Of a stretch of 64,000 bases of DNA, positions 26,217 through 38,347 are shown piece by piece; the first letter of the stretch is position 1, and each line of letters begins with the position of its first letter. A model generated the notes under the pieces. The model was not told the origin of the DNA. It did no database searches and worked only from the letters and a program-made list of their open reading frames with translations. The stretch is taken from contig NC_009445.1 of NCBI RefSeq assembly GCF_000026145.1, forward strand, positions 124,001 to 188,000, written 5' to 3'. A program made the translations under genes and the position numbers. The DNA comes from Bradyrhizobium sp. ORS 278 (GTDB lineage Bacteria > Pseudomonadota > Alphaproteobacteria > Rhizobiales > Xanthobacteraceae).

Positions 26217-26576
26217 ATGTCTCGCGTCAAACGCGGTGTGACCGCCCACGCCAAGCACAAGAAGGTCTACAAGGCCGCCAAGGGTTTCTACGGCCGCCGC
26301 AAGAACACCATCCGCGCCGCCAAGGCCGCCGTCGAGAAGGCCGGCCAGTATGCGTTCCGCGATCGCAAGCGCAAGAAGCGCACCTTCCGCGCGCTCTGGA
26401 TCCAGCGCCTGAACGCCGCCGTGCGTCCGTTCGAGCTGACCTACAGCCGATTTATCGACGGCCTGTCCAAGTCCGGCATCACCGTCGACCGCAAGGTGCT
26501 GTCGGATCTCGCGATCAACGAGCCCGCCGCGTTCGAGGCGATCGTTGTGAAGGCCAAGGCGGCGCTCGCCGCCTGA
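26217..26576 (+). CDS. rplT: 50S ribosomal protein L20
   Basis: A 119-residue L20, an early assembly protein of the 50S subunit. Signature segments are [19 protein letters not shown] and [20 protein letters not shown]. In many bacteria L20 represses the rpmI-rplT mRNA. The leader before rpmI (25681-25943) contains a small GGATCC hairpin, but no L20-binding structure could be assigned. Confidence 0.99.
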   Translation: MSRVKRGVTAHAKHKKVYKAAKGFYGRRKNTIRAAKAAVEKAGQYAFRDRKRKKRTFRALWIQRLNAAVRPFELTYSRFIDGLSKSGITVDRKVLSDLAINEPAAFEAIVVKAKAALAA

Positions 26577-26602
26577 TCGCCTTCCGCATCGTGAGGACTT
26601 CA

Positions 26603-26631
26603 AAAGCGGCCGACACCCTCGGCCGCTTTTT
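26603..26631 (+). terminator. Terminator after rplT
   Basis: AGCGGCCGA and TCGGCCGCT form a 9-bp stem with a 5-base loop, then TTTTT. It lies 30 bases past the rplT stop. Confidence 0.92.
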
Positions 26632-26719
26632 GCTGTCTAGCGCGATCACTCGTTTCGCTTGACCCCCGTCGCCGTCGCGGCGACAACCCAGCCGCCTTTG
26701 CCCCGCGGAGATCTTGCCC

Positions 26720-27802
26720 GTGTCCGACCTCGCCTCGCTCGAAACCTCGATCCTCGACCAGATCGCCGCCGCTGGCGACGAAGCCGCGCTGGAAGCGGTG
26801 CGCGTCGCGGCCCTCGGCAAGAAGGGCTCGATCTCGGCGTTGCTCGCCACGCTCGGCAAGATGTCGCCGGACGAGCGCAAGACGCAAGGTGCTGCGATCA
26901 ACCTCGCCAAGGACAAGGTCACGCAGGCGTTGTCCGCGCGCCGCGACGTGCTCAAGGCCGCCGCGCTCGATGCCCGCCTCGCCGCCGAGACCATCGACGT
27001 CACCCTCCCGCTGCAGGATACGCCAGCCGATACGGGGCGCATCCATCCGCTCAGCCAGGTGATGGACGAGCTGACCACGATCTTCGCCGACATGGGCTTC
27101 TCGATCGCCGAAGGTCCCGACGTCGAGACCGACGACTACAACTTCACCAAGCTGAATTTCCCGGAAGGCCATCCGGCGCGCGAGATGCACGACACGTTCT
27201 TCTTCAATCCGAAGGAGGACGGCTCGCGCATGCTGCTGCGGACCCACACCTCGCCGGTGCAGGTACGCACGATGCTGAGCCAGAAGCCGCCGATCCGCGT
27301 GATCTGCCCGGGCCGCACCTACCGCATCGATTCGGATGCGACCCACACGCCGCAATTCCACCAGGTCGAAGGCCTCGTCATCGACAAGGGCTCGCATCTC
27401 GGCCACCTCAAATGGATCCTGCACGAGTTCTGCAAGGCGTTCTTCGAGGTCGACCACATCAACATGAAATTCCGGCCGTCGTTCTTCCCGTTCACCGAGC
27501 CGTCGCTCGAGGTCGACATCCAGTGCCGCCGCGACAAGGGCGAGATCCGGTTCGGCGAGGGCGAGGACTGGCTTGAGATTCTCGGCTGCGGCATGGTGCA
27601 TCCGAACGTGCTGCGCGCCTGCGGCATCGATCCCGACGAGTACCAGGGCTTTGCCTGGGGCATGGGCATCGACCGCATCGCGATGCTGAAATACGGCATG
27701 AGCGATCTGCGCCAGCTGTTCGAAGGCGACGTTCGCTGGCTGTCGCATTACGGCTTCAAGCCGCTGGAGGTGCCGACCTTGGCGGGAGGACTGAGCACGT
27801 GA
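26720..27802 (+). CDS. pheS: Phenylalanine--tRNA ligase alpha subunit
   Basis: A 360-residue catalytic alpha subunit of the (alpha-beta)2 synthetase. It has an N-terminal coiled-coil arm (residues 1-90), then the class II core with motif 2 around [12 protein letters not shown] and motif 3 in [16 protein letters not shown]. Start choice: GCGGAG at 26705-26710 is well spaced for GTG 26720 and too close to TTG 26714, so GTG is preferred. It overlaps the ASCH gene by 4 bases. Confidence 0.97.
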   Translation: MSDLASLETSILDQIAAAGDEAALEAVRVAALGKKGSISALLATLGKMSPDERKTQGAAINLAKDKVTQALSARRDVLKAAALDARLAAETIDVTLPLQDTPADTGRIHPLSQVMDELTTIFADMGFSIAEGPDVETDDYNFTKLNFPEGHPAREMHDTFFFNPKEDGSRMLLRTHTSPVQVRTMLSQKPPIRVICPGRTYRIDSDATHTPQFHQVEGLVIDKGSHLGHLKWILHEFCKAFFEVDHINMKFRPSFFPFTEPSLEVDIQCRRDKGEIRFGEGEDWLEILGCGMVHPNVLRACGIDPDEYQGFAWGMGIDRIAMLKYGMSDLRQLFEGDVRWLSHYGFKPLEVPTLAGGLST

Positions 27803-28215
27803 GCGTCGAGATAGTTCCTGCAGCCTACCGCGGCTTGCGGTCGTTCGCGTTCGGCGACGGTCCTGAGCTTGCCGACAAATTGCTCGACCTCGTCATCAAG
27901 GGCGTCAAGACGGCGACCTGCAGCACCGAGGACGAGCCCAACACCTCGAAGCCCGGCGAGCGCTGGATCGTTCTCGACGGGCAAGGCCGCCCGCGCTGTG
28001 TCATCGAGAGCACCGAGATCAGCTATCGCCGCTTCGATGAGGTCGATGCAGCCTTCGCCTTCGACGAGGGCGAAGGCGACCGGAGCCTGAACTACTGGCG
28101 CGAGGCGCACCGAACCTATTTCACCCGACTGGGCAAGTTCAGCGACACCATGATGTTGATGTGTGAGCGCTTTCGTCTTGTCGAGGTCTTTGCTGATCGC
28201 AGGATTGCATCATGA
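27799..28215 (+). CDS. ASCH domain protein between pheS and pheT
   Basis: A 138-residue ASCH-fold protein (residues about 10-130). ASCH domains resemble PUA domains and bind RNA or modified nucleosides; the YqfB branch hydrolyses N4-acetylcytidine. Consistent sequences are the [21 protein letters not shown] start, [10 protein letters not shown] and the [18 protein letters not shown] segment. The GTG start overlaps the pheS stop by 4 bases and its own stop overlaps the pheT ATG by 4, so the three genes are translationally coupled. The role is unknown; context suggests tRNA or translation. Confidence 0.88.
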   Translation: MSVEIVPAAYRGLRSFAFGDGPELADKLLDLVIKGVKTATCSTEDEPNTSKPGERWIVLDGQGRPRCVIESTEISYRRFDEVDAAFAFDEGEGDRSLNYWREAHRTYFTRLGKFSDTMMLMCERFRLVEVFADRRIAS

Positions 28216-30620
28216 AATTCACACTGTCCTGGCTGAAGGACCATCTCGACACCGATGAGCCGGTGGAGAAACTCGCCGACAAGCTCACCATGATCGGCCT
28301 TGAGGTCGAGCATCTCGAGGACAAGGCGAAGCTGCTCGCGCCCTATAAAATCGCGCGCGTCGTCTCCGCCGAGCAGCATCCCAACGCCGATCGCCTGCGC
28401 GTCTGCATGGTCGATACCGGTGACGGTGGCGCGCCGGTGCAGGTCGTGTGCGGCGCGCCGAATGCGCGGGCGGGGCTGGTGTCGGTGTTCTCGCCGCCGG
28501 GCACCTACATTCCCGGCAAGAACATCACACTGTCGGTCGGCACGATCAGAGGCGTCGAGAGCCGCGGCATGCTGTGCTCGGAGGCCGAGCTCGAATTGTC
28601 GGAGAACCACGACGGCATCATGGAGCTGCCGGCCGATGCGCCGATCGGCAAGCCCTATGCGGAGTGGGCCGGGCTCGGCGATCCCCTGTTCGAGATCAAT
28701 CTGACGCCGAATCGCCAGGACTGCACGGGCGTACACGGCATCGCGCGCGATCTCGCCGCCGCCGACATGGGGAAGCTGAAAGACCCCGGCATCAAGCCGA
28801 TCAAGGGCGAATTCCCCTGCCCCGTGAAGGTCGCGGTCGAGGACGAGAAGCTGTGCCCCGGCTTCGCACTGCGGCTGGTGCGCGGCGTCAAGAACGGCCC
28901 GTCGCCGAAATGGCTGCAGCAGCGCCTGGCCTCGATCGGGCTGCGCCCGATCAACGCACTGGTCGACGTCACCAACTACATGACCTTCGATCGCGCGCGG
29001 CCGCTGCACGTGTTCGACGCCAGGAAGGTCAAGGGCAATCTGGTCGTCCGCCGCGCCCGCGACGGCGAGACGCTGCTGGCGCTCGACGGCCGCACCTACA
29101 CGCTCGACCATTCGATGTGTGTCATCGCCGATGACGCCGGCGTCGAATCGCTCGCCGGCATCATGGGCGGCGAAGCCTCGGGCTGCGACGAGGGCACCAC
29201 CGACGTGCTGATCGAATCGGCGCTGTGGAACGAGATCAACATCGCCCAGACCGGCCGCAAGCTCGGCATCAATTCCGACGCGCGCTACCGCTTCGAGCGC
29301 GGCGTCGATCCGGCCTTCATGGTGCCCGGCCTGGAGATGGCGACCAAGCTCGTGATCGATCTCTGCGGCGGCTCGCCGTCGGAGAACGTCGTCGTCGGCA
29401 ACGCCTATGGCGACGACCGCATCATCGACTTCCCCGTCGCCGAGGTGAAGCGCCTCGCCGGCATCGAGGTGCCGTTCGCAGAGATGCGGCACATCCTGAC
29501 CCATCTCGGCTTCACGCTGGCCGGCAGCGGTCCGGTGGTGAAGGTCGCGGTGCCCTCGTGGCGCAGCGACGTGCACGGCAAGGCCGATCTCGTCGAGGAG
29601 ATCGTCCGCATGGTCGGCGTCGACAAGGTGCCGATGACGCCGTTCGAACGTGGCGACGCGCCGCGCAAGCCGGTGCTGACGCAGCTGCAGCTCCGCACCC
29701 GCCGCGCCAAGCGCGCGCTGGCCGCGCGCGGCATGGTCGAGGCCGTGACGTGGTCGTTCATATCCAAGCCTGCCGCCAAGCTGTTCGGCGGCGGCAAGCC
29801 GGAGCTTGCGCTCGCAAATCCAATCGCGTCCGATCTCTCCGACATGCGCCCCAGCCTCTTGCCCGGCCTGATCGCGACCGTGCAGGCCAATGCCGATCGC
29901 GGCTTCGGGGATGCCGCGATCTTCGAGGTCGGACAGACCTTCAGGGGTGATCGTCCGGAGGATCAGTTCGTCGCCGCCAGCGGCATCCGCCGCGGTATCG
30001 CCTCGTCGAAGGGTCACGGCCGGCATTGGACCGGCTCGCAGCCGGCGAACGCGTATGACGCGAAGGCCGACGCATTCGCGGTGCTCGCCGCGGCGGGTGC
30101 GCCGATGAGCTCATTGCAGATCGTCGCCGGGGGACCTGCCTGGATGCATCCGGGCCGCTCCGGCACGATCCAGATGGGACCGCAGAACGTGCTCGGGCAT
30201 TTCGGCGAGCTGCATCCGCGCACGCTCGAAGCGCTGAAGGCCGATGGTCCCCTGGTCGCGTTCGAGGTCATCCTCGATCGCATTCCCGCGGCCAAGGCGA
30301 AGCCGACACGCGCCAAGCCGGTGCTGGAGCTCTCGGCCTTCCAGCCGGTCTCGCGCGACTTTGCCTTCATCGTCGACCGCAAAGTGAAGGCCGGCGATAT
30401 CGTGAAGGCGGCGCAGGGCGTCGACAAGAAGCTGATCTCCGACGTGACCGTGTTCGACGTCTATGAGGGCAAGGGCATCGAGGACGGCAAGAAATCGGTC
30501 GCCATCGCCGTCACCCTTCAGCCGCGCGACAAGACCATGACCGACGAGGAGATCGACGCCGTCGCGGCGAAGGTCACCGCCGACGTGGCCAAGAAGACCG
30601 GCGGCACGTTGCGCGGATGA
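28212..30620 (+). CDS. pheT: Phenylalanine--tRNA ligase beta subunit
   Basis: An 802-residue beta subunit. Domains in order: tRNA-binding OB fold (about 40-150, with [18 protein letters not shown]), B3/B4 editing domain (about 200-380), B5 (about 400-470), class II-like core, and the ferredoxin-fold anticodon-binding domain at the C terminus ([14 protein letters not shown] to the end). The length is normal. The ATG overlaps the ASCH stop (ATGA), and its own stop overlaps the next gene in the same way. Confidence 0.98.
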   Translation: MKFTLSWLKDHLDTDEPVEKLADKLTMIGLEVEHLEDKAKLLAPYKIARVVSAEQHPNADRLRVCMVDTGDGGAPVQVVCGAPNARAGLVSVFSPPGTYIPGKNITLSVGTIRGVESRGMLCSEAELELSENHDGIMELPADAPIGKPYAEWAGLGDPLFEINLTPNRQDCTGVHGIARDLAAADMGKLKDPGIKPIKGEFPCPVKVAVEDEKLCPGFALRLVRGVKNGPSPKWLQQRLASIGLRPINALVDVTNYMTFDRARPLHVFDARKVKGNLVVRRARDGETLLALDGRTYTLDHSMCVIADDAGVESLAGIMGGEASGCDEGTTDVLIESALWNEINIAQTGRKLGINSDARYRFERGVDPAFMVPGLEMATKLVIDLCGGSPSENVVVGNAYGDDRIIDFPVAEVKRLAGIEVPFAEMRHILTHLGFTLAGSGPVVKVAVPSWRSDVHGKADLVEEIVRMVGVDKVPMTPFERGDAPRKPVLTQLQLRTRRAKRALAARGMVEAVTWSFISKPAAKLFGGGKPELALANPIASDLSDMRPSLLPGLIATVQANADRGFGDAAIFEVGQTFRGDRPEDQFVAASGIRRGIASSKGHGRHWTGSQPANAYDAKADAFAVLAAAGAPMSSLQIVAGGPAWMHPGRSGTIQMGPQNVLGHFGELHPRTLEALKADGPLVAFEVILDRIPAAKAKPTRAKPVLELSAFQPVSRDFAFIVDRKVKAGDIVKAAQGVDKKLISDVTVFDVYEGKGIEDGKKSVAIAVTLQPRDKTMTDEEIDAVAAKVTADVAKKTGGTLRG

Positions 30621-31408
30621 GCCTGCAAGAGCTCATCCGAACCGAGCTCATCCCTGCCGATCTCAGCCTGTTCGCGACGGTTGCACTCGCCATCGTCGCT
30701 CTCATCGCAGCGACCGCTCGCGGCTTCTCCGGCTTCGGCGCCGCGCTGATCTTCATGCCGCTGGCCAGCAGTTTTGCGACGCCGCGCCTCGTTGCTCCGC
30801 TGTTGCTGGTCATCGACTTCGTATCGATGGCGCCGACGGTCCCCGGTGCCTGGCGCGAGGCGGACCGCAAGGCGACGGCCGTGATCGTTACCGGCGCGCT
30901 GATCGGCGTGCCCCTGGGCACCTATTTTCTTACGCGGCTCGACCCGGTCACGGTCCGCTGGATCATCACCGGTTTCGTGGCCGCGCTGCTGGCCTTGCTG
31001 ATCTCCGGCTGGCGCTATCGCGGCAAGGACTATGCGGGCCTGTCGGTCGCGGTCGGCGCCGTCTCCGGCTTCTGCAGCGGCGTCGCGCAGACCGGCGGCC
31101 CGCCGATCGTCGGCTACTGGCTCGGACGCCCGATCGAGGCGAAGATCGCACGCGCCAATATCGTGCTGTTCTTCGGCGCGTCCGACTGCTTCGCGATGGT
31201 GAGCTACGCAACGAGTGGTCTGATCACCTGGGATTCGCTCAAGCTCTCGCTGCTGATCGGCCCGGTCTACGCGCTCGGCGTCGCCTTCGGCGCCACGTTG
31301 TTCGGCCGCGCCAGCGAGCGCCTGTTCCGCGTGATCTGCTATGCGCTGATCGCCATCGCCGTCATCTTCGGCCTCCCGGCCCTCGACGGCGTGCTCGGCC
31401 GCGGCTAG
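30617..31408 (+). CDS. TauE/SafE family sulfite or sulfoacetate exporter-like permease
   Basis: A 263-residue membrane protein with about eight hydrophobic helices in two repeats. Each repeat begins with a family-type motif: [17 protein letters not shown] near residue 35 and [22 protein letters not shown] near residue 150. TauE/SafE proteins export sulfite, sulfoacetate or related anions. The ATG overlaps the pheT stop by 4 bases, so it is expressed from the pheST operon; a link to aminoacylation is not evident. Confidence 0.87.
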   Translation: MSLQELIRTELIPADLSLFATVALAIVALIAATARGFSGFGAALIFMPLASSFATPRLVAPLLLVIDFVSMAPTVPGAWREADRKATAVIVTGALIGVPLGTYFLTRLDPVTVRWIITGFVAALLALLISGWRYRGKDYAGLSVAVGAVSGFCSGVAQTGGPPIVGYWLGRPIEAKIARANIVLFFGASDCFAMVSYATSGLITWDSLKLSLLIGPVYALGVAFGATLFGRASERLFRVICYALIAIAVIFGLPALDGVLGRG

Positions 31409-31441
31409 CCTCGCGGCAACGAGACCGGCCGGGAGGACGCC

Positions 31442-32386
31442 ATGATCAATCGCCGCACGATGCTGTCGCTTGCAATGGGAACGGCTGGAGCCATGGTCGC
31501 ACCATCGGTGTTCGCGCAAGGCCCCAAGACGGGAACGCGCATCATCTTCCTGGGCACCAAGGGTGGCCCGCGTGTCGGCATCGGCGCGTCCAACCCGGCC
31601 AATCTGGTCGTCGTCAACGGCACGCCGTTCGTGATCGATTGCGGCATGGGCGTCAGCCGTCAGCTGGTCAGCGCCGGCGTGCCGATCCCGTCGGTGAAGT
31701 ACATCCTGATCAGCCACCATCATTCCGATCACAATCTGGAATACGGCAATCTGTTCTACAACGCCTGGGCCGCGGGGCTGTCGACACCGATTCAGTCGTT
31801 CGGACCGAAAGGCCTGGAGGCGATGACGCGGAGCTTCTGGGAAACCAACAAGTTCGATGTCGACACGCGCATCGATGACGAGGGCCGGCCCGATCCTCGG
31901 CCAATGCTGATCGCCAAGGATATCGATGCCGACGGCGTGGTGGTGAAGACGGCGGACGTGACGGTGACTGCGTTCCGCACGCCTCATCCGCCGATCACCG
32001 ACAATTTCGCCTACAAGTTCGAGACACCGGACGGCACCATCGTGTTCTCGAGCGACACCGCCTATAATCCGAAGCTCGCCGATTTCGCGAAGGGCGCCGA
32101 CGTGCTCGTGCACGAATGTCTCTACGTGCCGGCGGTCGATCGTCTGGTGATCAAGACCAAGAACGGCTCGACCTTGAAGAAGCATCTGCTCGAGAGCCAC
32201 ACCACGACGGAGGACGTCGGGCGCATTGCTGCCGCAGCCGGCGTCAAGACGCTGGTGCTGAGCCACTTCGTGCCCGGCGATGATCCCGAAGTGACCGACG
32301 AGGATTGGACCCGCGACGTCAAGAAGAACTACACGGGCCGCATCCTGGTGGCGAAGGATCTGATGGAATTGAAGCTGCCGGTTTGA
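31442..32386 (+). CDS. Exported metallo-beta-lactamase-fold hydrolase
   Basis: A 314-residue MBL-fold enzyme with a Tat-like signal (NRRTMLSLAMGTAGAMVAPSVFA). The zinc motif is SHHHSDHNLEYG near residue 97. Later ligands are in FSSDTAYN, VHECLY and LSHFVPGDDP. The pattern matches the RNase Z/arylsulfatase-like (AtsA) branch of the superfamily, which hydrolyses phosphodiesters or sulfate esters. The substrate is unknown. It begins 33 bases after the TauE gene, so co-transcription is possible; sulfate ester hydrolysis beside a sulfite exporter would make sense but is inference. Confidence 0.85.
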   Translation: MINRRTMLSLAMGTAGAMVAPSVFAQGPKTGTRIIFLGTKGGPRVGIGASNPANLVVVNGTPFVIDCGMGVSRQLVSAGVPIPSVKYILISHHHSDHNLEYGNLFYNAWAAGLSTPIQSFGPKGLEAMTRSFWETNKFDVDTRIDDEGRPDPRPMLIAKDIDADGVVVKTADVTVTAFRTPHPPITDNFAYKFETPDGTIVFSSDTAYNPKLADFAKGADVLVHECLYVPAVDRLVIKTKNGSTLKKHLLESHTTTEDVGRIAAAAGVKTLVLSHFVPGDDPEVTDEDWTRDVKKNYTGRILVAKDLMELKLPV

Positions 32387-32390
32387 CTCA

Positions 32391-32528
32391 CGTCGGGTGG
32401 GCAAAGCAGCCGCCGGAGGCGGCAGCGTGGCCACCGTCTCTCCGCGAGCTCGTCGGCTCGATGGTGGGCACGGCGCCCCTTCGATCTCGGATGTGGTCAG
32501 AGCGTGGGATCGCCTTTGCCCGCCCTAC
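32391..32528. repeat. GGGTGGGCAAAG-type repeat (relative of 20471-20568)
   Basis: It starts GTCGGGTGGGCAAAGC and ends GCCTTTGCCCGCCCTAC, with the inner sequence ATGGTGGGCACGGCG. It fills the gap between two convergent genes, as the related copy at 20471 does. Confidence 0.7.
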
Positions 32529-32541
32529 TTACCACCGCAAG

Positions 32542-33951
32542 TCAATCCTCGGGCGAGGCTGACCGCACCTTGCGGCGGCCAAGACGCTTCCGCTCACTCG
32601 CCTGCTCCGGCTCGGGATCCTTCAACGCCCCGATACGGCGCAGCGCCGCCTCGGCAGTGCGCTCGCCGGTGTCCCAGGCGCCGTCGACGGTCCCCCACAG
32701 CGTCTCATGCGTCGCTTCACCCGCGAGAAACAACGGCCCTAGCGGTTCGCTCAGAATCTTGCGGGCGCCCTGGCTGCCGGGCGCTGCGGCGGACATGGCG
32801 CCGAGAACACCGGGCACCTGATTCCAGCGCGTGGCGGCCGACGACTTCACCGCGGCCGCCGCTTCGCTGCCGAACAGCTTGCCGATCCATTCCTTGCCGA
32901 AGGCCGTCATCGCGGCCTCGCCTTGCGCCGAGAGCTCGCGGCCGAAGCCGCCGGCGACGTCGATCGTGCACAGCGAGGAGCCGCCGATATTGGCGAGCAG
33001 CAGCCCGGTGCGGTTCGAGCTGCTCTGCTCGACGATCACGTCATCGCGCGACAGGCCGAGCGGATTGCCGGTCAGCATCAGCGCAATGTGATCGGTGCTG
33101 CCGAGGCTCAGCTTCGCCGCGGCGTCGAGCTGACGCTTCGGCAGCTCGGGCGTGAACTTGATGGCGCCCGAGGTCAGCACGTTGGTGGAGACGGTGAGAA
33201 TGACGGCGCGCGCGGCGATTCGGCCGGCCGGCGTCTCGACGGCCACCTCGCGATTGCTCCAGACGATGCGTGTCGCCGGAGTCGACAACGACACCGGAAG
33301 CCCGTCGCCGAGCTTGGCGACCAGCGTGCCAAGGCCCTGGCGGCAGGCGAGCGGCGCGCTGCGGTCCTGCGCGCGCGCCTTGTCCATCACCGAGAGATCG
33401 GCGAGGTCCTTGCCGGTCGCGCCGGCGCCGAGCACGAAAGCGGTCGTGCTGGTCCAGTCGCCGAGGTCCTTTGGAAGCGCCGCGGCGCAGGACGTATCGA
33501 GCTTGCCGCGCGAAGCTTCGTCAATGGCGCGGTTGGCGCGAACGAGTCCGGCAAGGAACTGCTCGGTTTCGCCGGGCCGCGCATTGCGACGGCCGACACG
33601 GATCTTCTGGCCGACGGGCGCGGCGACGACGTCGAGACCGACGCCGCGGGCAAGCTTGCCAATGGGATTACTGTCGGCGCCGAACAGCCAGCGCGCGCCG
33701 CGGTCGAACGGCACGCTGAAGGTGGTCAGATCGGTGCTGCAACGGCCGCCGATCTGCGACGACGCCTCGAGCAGCACGACCTTGCGGTTGGCCGCCACGA
33801 TGCGGCGCGCCGCCGCGATGCCGGCCGCGCCGGCACCGATCACGACAATGTCAGCGTCGCGTGGAGGTGCGGCGGCCAGTGTCCGACCGAACATGGACGT
33901 GGCGGCAAGCGCCGCGGACGCAGAGAGGAAGCCGCGACGCGTGAAGCTCAT
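32542..33951 (-). CDS. Tat-exported flavin monoamine oxidase family protein
   Basis: A 469-residue FAD enzyme. The Tat signal is FTRRGFLSASAALAATSMFG. The FAD-binding motif is IVVIGAGAAGIAAARRI near residue 35, followed by the RGARWLFG substrate-loop region. The C-terminal GPLFLAGEATHETLWGTVDGAW closes the FAD site, as in amine oxidases. It probably oxidises a primary or secondary amine in the periplasm, releasing hydrogen peroxide. The C-terminal tail is very basic (SERKRLGRRKVRSAS). It is convergent with the MBL gene and divergent from the following hydrolase. Confidence 0.88.
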   Translation of the reverse strand: MSFTRRGFLSASAALAATSMFGRTLAAAPPRDADIVVIGAGAAGIAAARRIVAANRKVVLLEASSQIGGRCSTDLTTFSVPFDRGARWLFGADSNPIGKLARGVGLDVVAAPVGQKIRVGRRNARPGETEQFLAGLVRANRAIDEASRGKLDTSCAAALPKDLGDWTSTTAFVLGAGATGKDLADLSVMDKARAQDRSAPLACRQGLGTLVAKLGDGLPVSLSTPATRIVWSNREVAVETPAGRIAARAVILTVSTNVLTSGAIKFTPELPKRQLDAAAKLSLGSTDHIALMLTGNPLGLSRDDVIVEQSSSNRTGLLLANIGGSSLCTIDVAGGFGRELSAQGEAAMTAFGKEWIGKLFGSEAAAAVKSSAATRWNQVPGVLGAMSAAAPGSQGARKILSEPLGPLFLAGEATHETLWGTVDGAWDTGERTAEAALRRIGALKDPEPEQASERKRLGRRKVRSASPED

Positions 33952-34145
33952 GACATGGTTTCCGAAAGCTTTTGCGAGATGCGATTTTCACGGAATTTGC
34001 CGCATCTGCCGCAGCGCGGCAACGAGAATGGTAAACACGATGAGACGGGGAACGCTTCGACTATGAACCAAATTGCAACCGCAATCGACCATCATGGAAG
34101 CAGGGACAAAGGCAAGCGGCCGGTCAAGGTCGCCCGGGGACCGTC

Positions 34146-35123
34146 ATGGGTATCGTGCTCGACCAGATCGGCAAGCTGATTGCCGCTTATCTCCAGAAGG
34201 AGATACCAGGCTATGAGCCGTTCACGCCGAGCGATCCAGATTACCTCCGCAAGGATATCCAGCCCGGCGACGTGCTGCTCGTTGAAGGCAACAGCCGCAT
34301 CTCAGGCATCATCAAGTACCTCACGCAATCGACGTGGTCGCATGCGGCGCTCTATGTCGGGCCGATCGACGGTGCCGTCGAGCCCGATGGCGAGCCGCAT
34401 GTGCTGGTGGAGGCCTATGTCGGCGACGGCGTGATCTCGGCGCCGCTGTCGAAATACTTCGCCTATCACACCCGCGTCTGCCGCCCGGTCGGGCTGACCT
34501 TCGAGGATCGCCACACCGTCTGCCGCTACGCCATCAACCGCATCGGCTTCGGCTACGACACCAAGAACATCATCGACCTGATGCGCTATCTGATCCCGAT
34601 GCCGATCCCGCAGCGCTGGCGGCGGCGCATGATCGCGCTGGGGTCTGGCGATCCGACCAAGATGATCTGCTCGGCGCTGATCGCGCAGGCTTTCGACGCG
34701 GTGCGCTATCCGATCCTGCCGAAGATCACGCGGGCGCCGTCGCGGCGCGCCAAGCGCGAGATCCTGCATATCCGCGACTCATCGCTGTATATGCCGCGCG
34801 ACTTCGACATCTCGCCCTATTTCGAGATCGTCAAGCCGACCATCGTCAACGGCTTCGACTACACGATGCTCCACTGGGCCGACAAGCAGAAGCCGCTCGC
34901 GGAGGTAGCGGGCGAGTTCGCCGTGTTTCCAGGATCCGTCAAAGCGCCGCCGCTCGTTCCTGAGACGGTTGACGAAGAAGCGGCGCAGCCGGCTGCGGCT
35001 GAGGAAGTAGTCGAGGTCCTCGGCGAACGCCTCGTGGTGAGCGAGCATTTCCTCGTTTCCGAGCCGGTTCGCAAGCTCGCGCCGCGTCCGGCCGCACGCC
35101 GCCGCAACAGGGTTGCGGTCTGA
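34146..35123 (+). CDS. Permuted papain-fold (YiiX/YebB-like) cysteine hydrolase
   Basis: A 325-residue protein with the circularly permuted NlpC/P60 arrangement, in which the histidine precedes the cysteine. GDVLLVEG begins the domain near residue 40, the catalytic His is in STWSHAALYVGP near 63, and the Cys is in TKMICSALIAQAF near 178. Such enzymes act on amide or ester bonds of lipids or peptidoglycan-linked molecules. No signal peptide is seen; amphipathic N-terminal residues (IGKLIAAYLQKEI) may touch the membrane. The C-terminal 60 residues are Pro/Glu/Arg-rich and probably disordered. Confidence 0.82.
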   Translation: MGIVLDQIGKLIAAYLQKEIPGYEPFTPSDPDYLRKDIQPGDVLLVEGNSRISGIIKYLTQSTWSHAALYVGPIDGAVEPDGEPHVLVEAYVGDGVISAPLSKYFAYHTRVCRPVGLTFEDRHTVCRYAINRIGFGYDTKNIIDLMRYLIPMPIPQRWRRRMIALGSGDPTKMICSALIAQAFDAVRYPILPKITRAPSRRAKREILHIRDSSLYMPRDFDISPYFEIVKPTIVNGFDYTMLHWADKQKPLAEVAGEFAVFPGSVKAPPLVPETVDEEAAQPAAAEEVVEVLGERLVVSEHFLVSEPVRKLAPRPAARRRNRVAV

Positions 35124-35125
35124 GC

Positions 35126-35401
35126 TCACCGGTCTGAGCGGCTGATCACATCCATCAGTTCCGCGATCTTCTGCCGCTGATCGGCCTTGTCGCCCGACGC
35201 GATCGCGTGCTCGACGCAGTGGGAGACGTGATCGCGCAGTATTTCCTCCTCGACGCGGCGGAGCGCCGCGCGCACCGCCGAGATCTGGGTCACGATGTCG
35301 ATGCAGTAGCGGTTGTCCTCGACCATCTTCGACAGGCCTCTGACCTGCCCTTCGATCCGGCTCAAACGTTTCTGACAGGAAGTCTTGATGTCGTCGCGCA
35401 T
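35126..35401 (-). CDS. csoR: CsoR-family copper-sensing repressor
   Basis: A 91-residue all-helical repressor. The copper ligand set of CsoR is complete: Cys33 (RYCIDI), His58 and Cys62 (DHVSHCVEH), with the correct 25- and 4-residue spacing. Residues [12 protein letters not shown] form the DNA-contacting basic helix. Cu(I) binding would release the operator in the 51-bp gap between this gene and the divergent copper ATPase. Nickel/cobalt RcnR-type relatives carry a different ligand set, which supports copper. Confidence 0.93.
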   Translation of the reverse strand: MRDDIKTSCQKRLSRIEGQVRGLSKMVEDNRYCIDIVTQISAVRAALRRVEEEILRDHVSHCVEHAIASGDKADQRQKIAELMDVISRSDR

Positions 35402-35409
35402 GGGCCTTA

Positions 35410-35428
35410 TATACCCATACAGGGTATA
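35410..35428. promoter_or_regulatory. CsoR operator between csoR and the copper ATPase gene
   Basis: A perfect 7-5-7 palindrome, TATACCC-ATACA-GGGTATA. It matches the CsoR-type operator pattern (ATACCC/GGGTAT arms) and lies in the 51-bp gap between the two divergent starts, so one site could repress both. Confidence 0.85.
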
Positions 35429-35452
35429 GGTTTCAAGAGGCGAGGCCGGGCG

Positions 35453-38137
<2,685 letters not shown>

Positions 38138-38159
38138 GGCGGCGTATAGCCTATCCTCC

Positions 38160-38239
38160 GTCACTGCGAGGAGCGAAGCGACGAAGCAATCCAGAGTCCC
38201 AACGCGGCCCCTGGATTGCTTCGCTGCGCTCGCAATGAC
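38160..38239. repeat. GTCACTGCGAGGAGCGAAGC palindromic repeat
   Basis: The left arm is GTCACTGCGAGGAGCGAAGC followed by GAAGCAATCCAG. The right arm is CTGGATTGCTTCGC followed by GCTCGCAATGAC. It is an 80-bp near-perfect palindrome of a family very common between genes in Bradyrhizobium. Confidence 0.85.
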
Positions 38240-38347
38240 AGAGGAAGCAGTGGGGGCGCATTCACGTGGGGTGGGGAGGATGGGCTTGCCGAAGCCTCAC
38301 AGCATGTCTACCTCCACTCGCGTGTCTGGCAGAGAGGTTCCACCACC

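Noticed and set aside
28116..30026. A 636-codon minus-strand frame over pheT
   Set aside because: Antisense shadow of pheT; low-complexity Arg/His/Asp composition.
30518..32434. A 638-codon minus-strand frame over the TauE and MBL genes
   Set aside because: Antisense to two genes with clear motifs; no domain of its own.
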